Source of the DNA: CAJXMH01 sp040220135
Lineage (GTDB): Bacteria > Bacteroidota > Bacteroidia > Flavobacteriales_E > Vicingaceae
DNA: 64,000 nucleotides
Direction: 5' to 3'
Assembly (NCBI GenBank): GCA_040220135.1
Contig: JAVJTT010000013.1
Coordinates: 310,001-374,000 of the forward strand
Under the pieces are notes generated by a model, which searched no databases, was not told the DNA's origin, and saw only the letters and a program-made list of their open reading frames with translations. The translations under genes and the position numbers were made by a program. Shown here piece by piece: positions 19,998 through 26,818 of the stretch (position 1 is its first letter; every line of letters begins with the position of its first letter).

Positions 19998-21239
19998 TTG
20001 ATTCTTAGCGCCTATTTAAAACGTCATGCTTTTCGAGAGCAGTTGATCAACAGTGTGCCAGATGCTGATTTAGGCTTGGTGGTAGTTGTTCCTGTCCATG
20101 ATGAGGAAAGTGTTTTAAAACCTTTACATAGTTTACAAGAATGCAATAAAATTCAAGTTGGGGTAGAGGTAATTCTCGTATTCAATTTAGCTGAGCTTGA
20201 TGGAAAAAGCAAAAGGCAAACAAACGAAAAGGCAAAGCAGCAAGCTTTAAATTGGCACGAGAACCTAAGTAATCCTTCTTTCCACTTGCATATAATCAAT
20301 GAGCCATCATTACCTCAAAAGCATGCAGGCGTTGGTTTAGCCAGAAAAATTGGTATGGATGAAGCAATTCGTCGCTTTGAACATATTAACAATAATAAAG
20401 GCATTATAGTTTGCTTTGATGCGGATAGTTCTTGCGATACGAACTACTTGATAGCCATTGAGCAGCACTTTAAAAATTACCCCCAAGCAACAGCTACCTC
20501 AATTTACTTCGAGCACCCCTTAGAAGGGAATGAATTTACGGATGACGTTTATCGCGGCATCACATTTTACGAATTACACTTGCGCTATTACAAACAAGCT
20601 CTAGCGTTTGCCAACTTACCCTTTGCATTTCATACCATTGGTTCATCAATGGCTGTGCTTGCCGAACCGTATTGCAAAGAGGGTGGCATGAACAAACGTA
20701 AGGCAGGAGAGGATTTTTATTTTCTACAAAAGTTTATCAAATTGGGGAATTTTAGCGAGCTAAATAAAACAAGGGTAGTGCCTTCTCCAAGACCTTCTCA
20801 CCGTGTTCCATTCGGCACCGGAAGAGCGATTCACGAAATGCTAGTGGAGAAACGCGAAATAGGAAAAAGTTATGCTTGGGAGAATATCTTGATTTTAAAA
20901 GATTCTGTTAGGCATATTGAGGATTGGTATGAGAATGAAGCAAACCCTCACCCTTTGTGGTTAAGTTTTATCGGCAAAGAGCACTTTTTAGTCAAGCTAA
21001 ATGAAATTCGATCACAATCTACTTCCAAAGAAAAATTTCGCAAACGATTTTTTCAATGGTTCGATGCATTTCAATGTTTAAAGTTCATGCATTATTTGCG
21101 CGACCACCATCAACCTAATCAAGGATTACTTGATTCTGTCTCTCAATTACTCAACACTACTAGCAAACAAGCAGCTGAACCTAATAATGCTAAAGCTTAC
21201 CTTGAAATACTCAGAAAGAGAGATCGCTTTGAAAATTAG
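19998..21239 (+). CDS. Family 2-type glycosyltransferase, TTG start
   Basis: This is a predicted cytoplasmic or membrane-associated GT-A fold glycosyltransferase of 413 residues. An N-terminal strand GLVVVVPVHDEE begins the nucleotide-binding half, and VCFDADSSCD supplies the DxD-type metal/nucleotide motif; later GEDFYFLQKF resembles the ED acceptor-site motif of GT2 enzymes. There is no in-frame ATG before residue 118, while the fold needs the upstream strand, so a non-ATG start is required. TTG at 19998 abuts the pdxH TAG in the same frame; another TTG lies 14 codons later. Sugar and acceptor are unknown. The gene converges with the next, stops overlapping by 4 nt. Confidence 0.8.
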   Translation: MILSAYLKRHAFREQLINSVPDADLGLVVVVPVHDEESVLKPLHSLQECNKIQVGVEVILVFNLAELDGKSKRQTNEKAKQQALNWHENLSNPSFHLHIINEPSLPQKHAGVGLARKIGMDEAIRRFEHINNNKGIIVCFDADSSCDTNYLIAIEQHFKNYPQATATSIYFEHPLEGNEFTDDVYRGITFYELHLRYYKQALAFANLPFAFHTIGSSMAVLAEPYCKEGGMNKRKAGEDFYFLQKFIKLGNFSELNKTRVVPSPRPSHRVPFGTGRAIHEMLVEKREIGKSYAWENILILKDSVRHIEDWYENEANPHPLWLSFIGKEHFLVKLNEIRSQSTSKEKFRKRFFQWFDAFQCLKFMHYLRDHHQPNQGLLDSVSQLLNTTSKQAAEPNNAKAYLEILRKRDRFEN

Positions 21240-21718
21240 TTTTGATTCATGAGACGAAGACTTTTCAAATAGTTGAAGTTTTCTTCATTCACAACATAGT
21301 GTCCAGACTCGATCATGTTAAAGACATGTTTTTCGCGCTCAGATTGGTAAGGTTTTACCTCTTTAAAGCAACGGTAACCCATTAGGTCTTTACTTTCTAA
21401 ATAATATAGGGAATCAATTTGCGTAAAATCAATGGCAGAATGAGAAGGAGCTTGCAAGCCAATGAGAACCAATTCATCGGATTTACATTGATAAGTTCTC
21501 AATTCTTTGTTGCTCCTGTATTCAAGATATTGCACACTATCCATTACCTTATCAAATGTTTTATCGCTGTAGCGAGCTAGTAAATTAACCGCTTGATCGG
21601 AGTGTTGGTCTTGAAGTACTCGCCAATCAAAACGACTGAAACCCTCGGTATACAAAAAGTTTGTAAAATCTTCTTGCATCACAGCTAGTTCTTTAAAGGT
21701 TAAATAACGGTACTTCAT
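21236..21718 (-). CDS. Conserved Bacteroidota protein, DUF6495-like
   Basis: A 160-residue soluble protein beginning MKYRYLTFKELAVMQEDF. That opening and a later QIDSLYYLESKDLMGYRC stretch resemble a Bacteroidota family I recall as DUF6495; function is not known. There is no signal peptide or membrane segment. A TTG three codons upstream extends the frame, but ATG at 21718 gives the conserved N-terminus. Its TAA overlaps the convergent glycosyltransferase stop. The three genes here (this one, the thioesterase and the hypothetical upstream) run in one direction and may share a transcript. Confidence 0.65.
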   Translation of the reverse strand: MKYRYLTFKELAVMQEDFTNFLYTEGFSRFDWRVLQDQHSDQAVNLLARYSDKTFDKVMDSVQYLEYRSNKELRTYQCKSDELVLIGLQAPSHSAIDFTQIDSLYYLESKDLMGYRCFKEVKPYQSEREKHVFNMIESGHYVVNEENFNYLKSLRLMNQN

Positions 21719-21769
21719 CTTGCTCAATTCGACAACAAGATATAACCTTAAAATGAAATTTGCAAAAAC

Positions 21770-22207
21770 TTAAAGTACTGGCTCATAGGATGCTATCTTC
21801 TCCCTTACCTCATCAGGAATGGCAATGCTTTTTTTGCTTTCAGCATCGAAGGTAACTAGAGTTTGAATAGCTCTTGCAGCTATTTTTTCTTCTTTTTTGT
21901 TAAGGGCACAAATAATGCATTCAAAGTCAAAGCTTGTGTTACCCATTTTCAACACCCGAGTATAAATTTTTACCTCTTCACCAAAAGTAATGGGCTTTAA
22001 GTAATCAATTTCTATACGAGCTACAACAACATTCAATGATTTAATATCTCGAAAGAGGCCCAATACATCTTGTGAGTAAGCTATACGTGCTTCCTCCAAA
22101 AAATTGAGGTATCGCGCATTGTTGACGTGATGAAGGGCGTCCAAATCCATAAATCGGACGTTTAAATCAAGCTGATGCCTGAATTCCTCTAGATTAATGT
22201 TTTGCAT
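21770..22207 (-). CDS. Acyl-CoA thioesterase, 4HBT/YbgC-FadM-like hotdog
   Basis: A 145-residue hotdog-fold protein predicted to hydrolyse acyl-CoA thioesters in the cytoplasm. The diagnostic N-terminal stretch FMDLDALHHVNNARYL contains the Asp and HVNN residues of the 4HBT active site, followed by FLEEAR; a later VARIEIDYLKPITFGEEV matches the conserved central strands. Length is typical. Substrate chain length cannot be told. Its start overlaps the end of the upstream gene by 14 nt, indicating translational coupling. Confidence 0.87.
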   Translation of the reverse strand: MQNINLEEFRHQLDLNVRFMDLDALHHVNNARYLNFLEEARIAYSQDVLGLFRDIKSLNVVVARIEIDYLKPITFGEEVKIYTRVLKMGNTSFDFECIICALNKKEEKIAARAIQTLVTFDAESKKSIAIPDEVREKIASYEPVL

Positions 22208-22781
22208 AGGGAGTAAAGCTAAGTAATTGTTTCAGGCTATTATGGTGGAAAGTGTTCAATTTATTCAAATTTGAAAGTGGGGTGTAGCGTATCAGTTTTA
22301 TAAAGTTGGCACTTTCCACTTTTGCTTTGTCAATCGAATTAAACTCCTCGTAGTTTGCGGCCAGGAGGTCTACTTCCCATTCATCACCATCTAAAGAGCA
22401 AAGCAAGTCTCCTTTTTCAGTCTGATCTAATTTTCGAAAAATATTTTCCTTGCTTTCAATCAGAAAGCGCCCCTTTAAGTGAAGGGTGCAACTAATGTAT
22501 TTGCCCCACCAAATAAGGGTACGAAAGGCAAATACATCTTCTTTGGTAAAATAGCGGGGAAAATCAAGCAGGCGAAAAGGTAAACCATCTTGCTGTTCAC
22601 CTTTGCTCACTTTGTAATTGGTACTGTAAGTTAAGAGTTCTGGATAAAGCTCTTTGCTTGCTTCTCCTAAGTGGGCAAGTTGATCACCTAGATGAGCCAG
22701 AAGACGATTCTTTCGTTCAATCAATGCTTTGTCTTGCAACAGTTTTATCTCATCTTGGCTGTAATAGTGAGCTGGCTCCAT
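22194..22781 (-). CDS. Hypothetical protein (195 aa), unrecognised
   Basis: I do not recognise this family. The protein is soluble with no signal peptide, begins with a charged helical segment (EIKLLQDKALIERKNRLLAH) and has an aromatic-rich middle (RLLDFPRYFTKEDVFAFR, LIWWGKYISC). Its 3' end overlaps the thioesterase start by 14 nt, so the two are co-translated and probably functionally linked. It is divergent from the SPFH gene (81 nt between starts). ATG at 22781 is well placed and no earlier start is likely. Confidence 0.6.
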   Translation of the reverse strand: MEPAHYYSQDEIKLLQDKALIERKNRLLAHLGDQLAHLGEASKELYPELLTYSTNYKVSKGEQQDGLPFRLLDFPRYFTKEDVFAFRTLIWWGKYISCTLHLKGRFLIESKENIFRKLDQTEKGDLLCSLDGDEWEVDLLAANYEEFNSIDKAKVESANFIKLIRYTPLSNLNKLNTFHHNSLKQLLSFTPYAKH

Positions 22782-22862
22782 TTTCGCAAGTTAATTTTAA
22801 TTATTGTAAAATTATTATTATCATTGTGATATCAATATAATATCAAACTAAAATTTTTAAAA

Positions 22863-23723
22863 ATGAATATTAATCATGAAAAAGAAAGCAAACCAACCTC
22901 TGGTTATGTGATGTTGTTTGCAATTCTTGCCATGCTAGCTATTGGCGTAGCCGGCATAGCCCTTATGCGTAACCCTTGGTTTATAGCCTTGATTCTGTTT
23001 GCGCTAATCTTGTGTATCGGCTTTTTCTTTGTTTACCCCAACGGTTCTCGCGTTTTAACCCTATTTGGTGAATACAAAGGCACAGTAAAGAAGCACGGCT
23101 TTTTCTGGGTCAATCCGTTTTATGTGAGAAAAGCAATTTCACTTCGAGCAAGAAACTTTGACAGTGAACGCTTAAAGGTGAATGATAAACTGGGCAATCC
23201 AATTAACATTAGTGTGATTTTAGTGTGGCGGGTAGAAAATACCTACAAAGCAGCTTTTGAAGTCGATATTTATGAAAACTTCGTTCGCGTGCAAACTGAT
23301 GCTGCCGTTAGAAAGCTAGCGAATATGTATGCTTATGACAATTTTGATGATGATGAATCTGATATTACTTTGCGAAGTGGAATGGAAGAGGTGAATGACA
23401 ATTTAGAAAGAGAAGTTTCAGAGCGACTAGCCATAGCCGGAATAGAGGTGTTAGAAGCACGCATCGGTTATTTGGCTTATGCCTCTGAAATTGCTTCAGC
23501 CATGCTACGCCGACAGCAAGCAACTGCTATTGTAGCTGCACGCATGAAAATTGTAGAAGGTGCGGTGTGGATGGTAGAAGAAGCAATTAAGCAATTAAAA
23601 CAAAGAGAAGTGATTGAGCTTGATGATGATAAAAAGGCCGCAATGGTGAGTAATTTAATGACTGTGCTTTGTGCCGACAAAGATGCTTCTCCTGTTATCA
23701 ATACAGGGACTTTAAATCAATAG
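22863..23723 (+). CDS. SPFH/band-7 domain membrane protein
   Basis: This 286-residue protein has two adjacent hydrophobic helices (residues about 15-35 and 40-58) followed by a stomatin/prohibitin-type SPFH domain (about 60-230: VYPNGSRVLTLFGEYKGT, NPINISVILVWRV, VRVQTDAAVRKLA) and a helical tail (ARMKIVEGAVWMVEEAI). SPFH proteins oligomerise at membranes and scaffold microdomains. It heads a tight three-gene cassette: a 50-aa protein starts 2 nt after the stop and a ribbon-helix-helix protein 7 nt later, closed by a strong terminator. The conserved association of this SPFH type with an Arc-like protein suggests a joint function, but none is established. Confidence 0.88.
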   Translation: MNINHEKESKPTSGYVMLFAILAMLAIGVAGIALMRNPWFIALILFALILCIGFFFVYPNGSRVLTLFGEYKGTVKKHGFFWVNPFYVRKAISLRARNFDSERLKVNDKLGNPINISVILVWRVENTYKAAFEVDIYENFVRVQTDAAVRKLANMYAYDNFDDDESDITLRSGMEEVNDNLEREVSERLAIAGIEVLEARIGYLAYASEIASAMLRRQQATAIVAARMKIVEGAVWMVEEAIKQLKQREVIELDDDKKAAMVSNLMTVLCADKDASPVINTGTLNQ

Positions 23724-23725
23724 GT

Positions 23726-23878
23726 ATGGAACGATACAGGATTATTACCAAAGGAGTTTTTGAAAGCAAATCAAAATTTGAAGAGCGCATTAATAGTCTT
23801 GCTATAGAAGGTTGGAGAGCGCTTTCTATTAGTCAGAACAGTGGACAGATCGTGGTTCTGATGGAAAAGCCGAAATAA
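23726..23878 (+). CDS. Small DUF4177-like protein (50 aa)
   Basis: A 50-codon gene starting at the ATG 2 nt after the SPFH stop. The protein begins MERYRIITKGVF and has the pattern FEERINSLAIEGWRALS followed by a beta strand IVVLMEKP, which matches the DUF4177 layout (strand, helix with L-x-x-x-G-W, strands). The function is unknown. Its size and coupling indicate an accessory subunit of the SPFH cassette. A longer frame starting inside the SPFH gene is not needed. Confidence 0.7.
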   Translation: MERYRIITKGVFESKSKFEERINSLAIEGWRALSISQNSGQIVVLMEKPK

Positions 23879-23885
23879 GAGTAGA

Positions 23886-24083
23886 ATGGCAAAGAAAAAG
23901 GCATTTGCATTACGACTTGATCCTGAGGTGTTGAAGGCGGTTGAAAAGTGGGCGGCCGATGAATTTCGTAGTACCAACGGCCAATTGGAGTGGATCATTA
24001 CGCAGGCATTGAAAAAGGAAGGAAGGTATAAAGAGGTGAAAGAAGCCAGGATTAAAAAACAAGCCAATGATGACAAGAAATAA
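23886..24083 (+). CDS. Arc-like ribbon-helix-helix protein (65 aa)
   Basis: A 65-residue basic protein, KKKAFALRLDPEVLKAVEKW followed by NGQLEWIITQALKKEG, which is the beta-strand/helix/helix pattern of MetJ/Arc DNA-binding proteins. It probably dimerises and binds DNA, perhaps autoregulating the SPFH cassette. No toxin gene is adjacent, so a toxin-antitoxin role is not supported. The stop codon overlaps the start of the strong terminator hairpin. Confidence 0.78.
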   Translation: MAKKKAFALRLDPEVLKAVEKWAADEFRSTNGQLEWIITQALKKEGRYKEVKEARIKKQANDDKK

Positions 24084-24117
24084 AAAAGTCCCCCGATTAT
24101 CCGGGGGACTTTTTTTA
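24082..24117 (+). terminator. Strong rho-independent terminator after SPFH cassette
   Basis: A perfect 14-bp stem (24082-24095 with 24102-24115, core AAGTCCCCCG/CGGGGGACTT), a 6-nt loop and a T run. The A run on the left arm makes it potentially bidirectional, also serving the convergent FKBP gene. Confidence 0.93.
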
Positions 24118-24138
24118 TACTATTTATGAAGCTATTGT

Positions 24139-24567
24139 TTACTTCACCTCTACTAATTCGATGTCAAATACTAAATCTTTTCCCGCCAAAGGATGGTTGG
24201 CATCTAGTACAACTTCTTCTTCTTTTACGTCAGCTATTACTAACAATTGCTTTCTTCCGTCAGGTTGAGAAGCTTCTAACTGCATTCCTACTTGAGGTTC
24301 CATTTCATCAGGTAGTTGAGTTTTACTTACTGTTACCATGGCCTCATCTTTTTTAGGGCCGTATGCTTTGTCCATGGGAATGGTTACTTGCTTGCTGTCA
24401 CCTACTGTCATTCCTTCAACGGCTTCATCAAAACCTTGAATCATTTGACCAGCACCTAAGGTGAACTCTAAAGGTTCGCGCTCTCTTGAACTATCAAATA
24501 CCGTTTCATCGGTAAGCTTCCCTGTGTAATGTACTTTAACGTTATTTCCTTTAACTGCTTTAGACAT
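24139..24567 (-). CDS. FKBP-type peptidyl-prolyl cis-trans isomerase, SlyD-like
   Basis: A 142-residue cytoplasmic prolyl isomerase and chaperone. The first FKBP half (NNVKVHYTGKLTDETVFDSS, GAGQMIQGFDEAVEGM) is followed by an insert-in-flap segment (about residues 70-120, KAYGPKKDEAMV) as in SlyD, then the closing strands (NHPLAGKDLVFDIELVEV). The NHPLAGKxLxFxIE end is a SlyD hallmark. The His/Cys-rich metal-binding tail of E. coli SlyD is absent. A perfect -7 element lies 37 nt upstream of the ATG. Confidence 0.92.
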   Translation of the reverse strand: MSKAVKGNNVKVHYTGKLTDETVFDSSREREPLEFTLGAGQMIQGFDEAVEGMTVGDSKQVTIPMDKAYGPKKDEAMVTVSKTQLPDEMEPQVGMQLEASQPDGRKQLLVIADVKEEEVVLDANHPLAGKDLVFDIELVEVK

Positions 24568-24604
24568 ATCTGTCCTTTATTTTTTGATTATTAATAATTT
24601 GCAG

Positions 24605-24612
24605 CAAAGGTA
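24605..24612 (-). promoter_or_regulatory. -7 element (TACCTTTG) for the FKBP gene
   Basis: TACCTTTG on the minus strand matches TAnnTTTG exactly, 37 nt before the ATG at 24567, implying a leader of about 30 nt. The same TACCTTTGCTGC string recurs before the alpha-oxoamine synthase gene at 47525. Confidence 0.5.
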
Positions 24613-24655
24613 AGGCTTCAAATAGCCACTACCTAAAGAAGCGACAAGTATTTCC

Positions 24656-24988
24656 CTAATGGGCGCATTTCACACAAGATCGGCTTTGAGGACGAAGTAA
24701 CAACCTCCCAATAGGTATACGATCTCCACAACGCAAGCATATTCCGAAATCAGATTGGTTTAAACTGCCTTTGGCTTCTTCTAGTGCTCTTAGTCTCATT
24801 TGTGCTTTGCGCAATGCAGCTTCATTAACACTTCGGTTATTAATAGCGTCCATACGACTAAGTCTACCGATGGCATTTTCCGGGGCGATGGGTTTTACCA
24901 ATTCTTTTAACTCATTGATTTGTACTTCTAGCTTGGTGGTTTCTGCTGCTATTTTTTGCTCTAATTCTTTTCTTTCAGACTTCTGCAT
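24656..24988 (-). CDS. DksA/TraR-type C4 zinc-finger protein
   Basis: A 110-residue protein with an N-terminal coiled-coil (residues about 1-80) and a C-terminal four-cysteine zinc finger: CLRCGDRIPIGRLL then SCVKC (C-x2-C-x17-C-x2-C). This is the DksA/TraR layout; such proteins enter the RNA polymerase secondary channel and modulate initiation, often with ppGpp. It is shorter than E. coli DksA (151 aa). Targets here are unknown. It is divergent from the DUF4442 gene, only 29 nt apart. Confidence 0.85.
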   Translation of the reverse strand: MQKSERKELEQKIAAETTKLEVQINELKELVKPIAPENAIGRLSRMDAINNRSVNEAALRKAQMRLRALEEAKGSLNQSDFGICLRCGDRIPIGRLLLRPQSRSCVKCAH

Positions 24989-24995
24989 TTATTTC

Positions 24996-25003
24996 TAGCT
25001 TTG
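24996..25003 (+). promoter_or_regulatory. -7 element (TAGCTTTG) for the DUF4442 gene
   Basis: An exact TAnnTTTG match 14 nt before the ATG at 25018, implying a very short leader. It lies in the 29-nt gap between divergent genes. Confidence 0.45.
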
Positions 25004-25017
25004 ATGTAAACTATCGT

Positions 25018-25527
25018 ATGGATTTTGAAAAGCTCTTACAAAAAGCGCAAGCCTCTCGCTTCGGCATGTGGAAACTTAATTTTTTGCTGCATCGCTTCAT
25101 TCCATTCAATAGGCCACACAACTTAACCATTAAGTCCATTACCAAAAGTGAGGTAAAGGTTGAGATTCCTTATCAAAAAAGCAATTTGAATCACATTAAA
25201 GGTCTTCACGCTTGTGGCTTAGCTACTGTAGCCGAATATGCCTCAGGTTTACTCTTACTCTACAAATTGGGGGTGAAGAAATACCGCATCATCATGGAGT
25301 CGATTCACGTTGAGTATCACTATCAGGGGAAAAAATCGGCCACCGCCGTATACACACTAAGCGATGAAGAACTTGAGAAAGAAATCCTTGCTGTGCTAGA
25401 AAAGGAAGGAAAGGCAACCAAAGAATGCGAAATTGGAGTATTTGACGCCGATCAAAATAAGTTGTGTACAGTCACCACTATGTGGCAAATTAAAAGTTGG
25501 GAGAAGGTAAAAACGAAAGTCGATTAA
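25018..25527 (+). CDS. DUF4442 hotdog-fold thioesterase-like protein
   Basis: A 169-residue protein of the DUF4442 hotdog family, related to acyl-CoA thioesterases. Conserved features are the N-terminal RFIPFNRPHNLTI, the core NHIKGLHACGLATVAEYASG and the strand IIMESIHVEYHYQGKKSATA. Substrate unknown; a role in acyl-CoA turnover is family-based inference. It is convergent with ribH and the two TAA stops overlap by 4 nt. Confidence 0.8.
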   Translation: MDFEKLLQKAQASRFGMWKLNFLLHRFIPFNRPHNLTIKSITKSEVKVEIPYQKSNLNHIKGLHACGLATVAEYASGLLLLYKLGVKKYRIIMESIHVEYHYQGKKSATAVYTLSDEELEKEILAVLEKEGKATKECEIGVFDADQNKLCTVTTMWQIKSWEKVKTKVD

Positions 25528-26018
25528 GCTTCTAGGTCTTTTTGCAGTGCCACCATTTTAATGGCTGTTACTGCTGCTTCTGTGCCTTTATTACCGTGTT
25601 TTCCTCCACTTCTGTCAAGGCTTTGTTGCTCATTATTATCAGTAAGAACCCCAAAAATTACCGGTTTTTTGTATTGCAAAGAAACGTCCATAATCCCTTG
25701 GGTTAACCCTTGGCAAACAAAATCAAAATGACGAGTTTCTCCTTGAATAACGCAGCCTAAGCAAATTACTGCATCCACTTTTTGACTTTCTAAAACCATT
25801 TGAGCTCCATTGGCAAGCTCGAAGCTTCCAGGAACATGGATAATTTGAAGTGCTGTTTTGGAATGCCCGTATTTTAGTAAAGTTTCTTCGGCGCCTTTTA
25901 GTAGTCCGTTAGTAATCTTGGCGTTCCATTCTGCCACCACAATGGCAATTTTCATGCTCGCTGCAGATGGTATGGAGTTAGGATCGTGGTCTGAAAGATT
26001 TTGAGCTGCCGTTGCCAT
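25524..26018 (-). CDS. ribH: 6,7-dimethyl-8-ribityllumazine synthase
   Basis: RibH condenses 5-amino-6-ribitylaminouracil with dihydroxybutanone phosphate in the penultimate step of riboflavin synthesis. The 164-residue protein shows AEWNAKITNGLLKGA, VPGSFELANGAQMV (substrate loop), CLGCVIQGETRHFDF (catalytic His) and FGVLTDNNEQQSLDRSGG. It has a non-conserved N-terminal extension of about 20 residues. It lies 11 nt downstream of the TPR protein gene, one operon. Confidence 0.96.
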   Translation of the reverse strand: MATAAQNLSDHDPNSIPSAASMKIAIVVAEWNAKITNGLLKGAEETLLKYGHSKTALQIIHVPGSFELANGAQMVLESQKVDAVICLGCVIQGETRHFDFVCQGLTQGIMDVSLQYKKPVIFGVLTDNNEQQSLDRSGGKHGNKGTEAAVTAIKMVALQKDLEA

Positions 26019-26029
26019 TTTCGAACAGC

Positions 26030-26716
26030 TTAGTTTACATAAGCTTCAGCTCTGGCGATGTATTTCGCTACCTCACTTGCTTGAGCTGAAGATTGATACT
26101 TTGTTTTAATCTTTTCGTAAACTTCAATTGCCGAAGCGTAATTCCCTAAAAGTTCATAAGTTTTACCGGCTTTCATTAAAAACAATGGACTTGAGAACTC
26201 ATTTTTATTTGCCGAAGCTGCATCTTCATAATAACTCACCGCTTTGTTTAAATCACCCAGCTCCATATAAGCGTCGCCAATAGCACCAAGTTTGGTAGCT
26301 TCTAAAATCACATCACTTCCATCAAAGTCTTCTAAAGCGTCAATGGCAGCTTCATACTGACCGGTCTTTAAATAGGAAAGTCCTAGGTAATAAGATGCTA
26401 AATTTCCCGACTTTGTACCACTGTATTTATCTGCAATTTCTAGAAAGCCTGGGTAAGCATCGTCACCGTAAATAGCAAGATTTAAGGAGTCTTGTGCAAA
26501 ATACTTTTCAGCCATAAACATCTCTTTCTGAGCTTCTTCTTGCAATGGCTTTAAGTAAAAATTGCTATAGGCAAAATAGCCACCCACTACAATTGCAATC
26601 ACTGCTACAACAGTGGTTAAGGTATTTTTATTCTCCTCGATGTAAGTTTCAGTTTTACTGTAAACCTCTGCTACATCTACAATAGTTTCGTCGTTTTGCT
26701 CTGTCTTTTTGCTCAT
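26030..26716 (-). CDS. Single-helix TPR protein (YfgM-like arrangement)
   Basis: The protein (228 aa from the ATG at 26716, MSKKTEQND) has a short acidic cytoplasmic N-terminus, one membrane helix (TLTTVVAVIAIVVGGYFAY) and a periplasmic tail of TPR-type helices (ASYYLGLSYLKTGQYEAAI, AIGDAYMELGDLNKAVSYY). This is the YfgM-like layout, whose members assist envelope protein folding. The frame extends upstream to 26767, but a perfect -7 element lies inside that extension, so the inner start is used. Co-transcribed with ribH; divergent from recF. Confidence 0.85.
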   Translation of the reverse strand: MSKKTEQNDETIVDVAEVYSKTETYIEENKNTLTTVVAVIAIVVGGYFAYSNFYLKPLQEEAQKEMFMAEKYFAQDSLNLAIYGDDAYPGFLEIADKYSGTKSGNLASYYLGLSYLKTGQYEAAIDALEDFDGSDVILEATKLGAIGDAYMELGDLNKAVSYYEDAASANKNEFSSPLFLMKAGKTYELLGNYASAIEVYEKIKTKYQSSAQASEVAKYIARAEAYVN

Positions 26717-26738
26717 TTTGTATGCGATTGAGAATCGG

Positions 26739-26767
26739 CAAAAATAAGTTTTTTTTACGTTCATCAA
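26739..26767 (-). promoter_or_regulatory. Promoter of the TPR-ribH operon (TTG-N18-TATTTTTG)
   Basis: On the minus strand a -33 TTG (26765-26767) and a perfect -7 TATTTTTG (26739-26746) are separated by 18 nt, within the 17-23 nt reported for Bacteroidota. The -7 is 22 nt before the ATG at 26716, fixing that start. Confidence 0.55.
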
Positions 26768-26804
26768 AGCCCACTTTCAGATATGTTAGGCCAATGGCTT
26801 TAGC

Positions 26805-26812
26805 TATTTTTG
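26805..26812 (+). promoter_or_regulatory. -7 element (TATTTTTG) for recF
   Basis: An exact TAnnTTTG match only 6 nt before the ATG at 26819, predicting an mRNA with little or no leader. It rules against the upstream in-frame TTG at 26810, which lies inside the element. No clear -33 TTG. Confidence 0.55.
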
Positions 26813-26818
26813 TGGAGC

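Noticed and set aside
23886..24083. Ribbon-helix-helix protein as a toxin-antitoxin antitoxin
   Set aside because: No toxin-like partner is adjacent; it is coupled to the SPFH gene instead.
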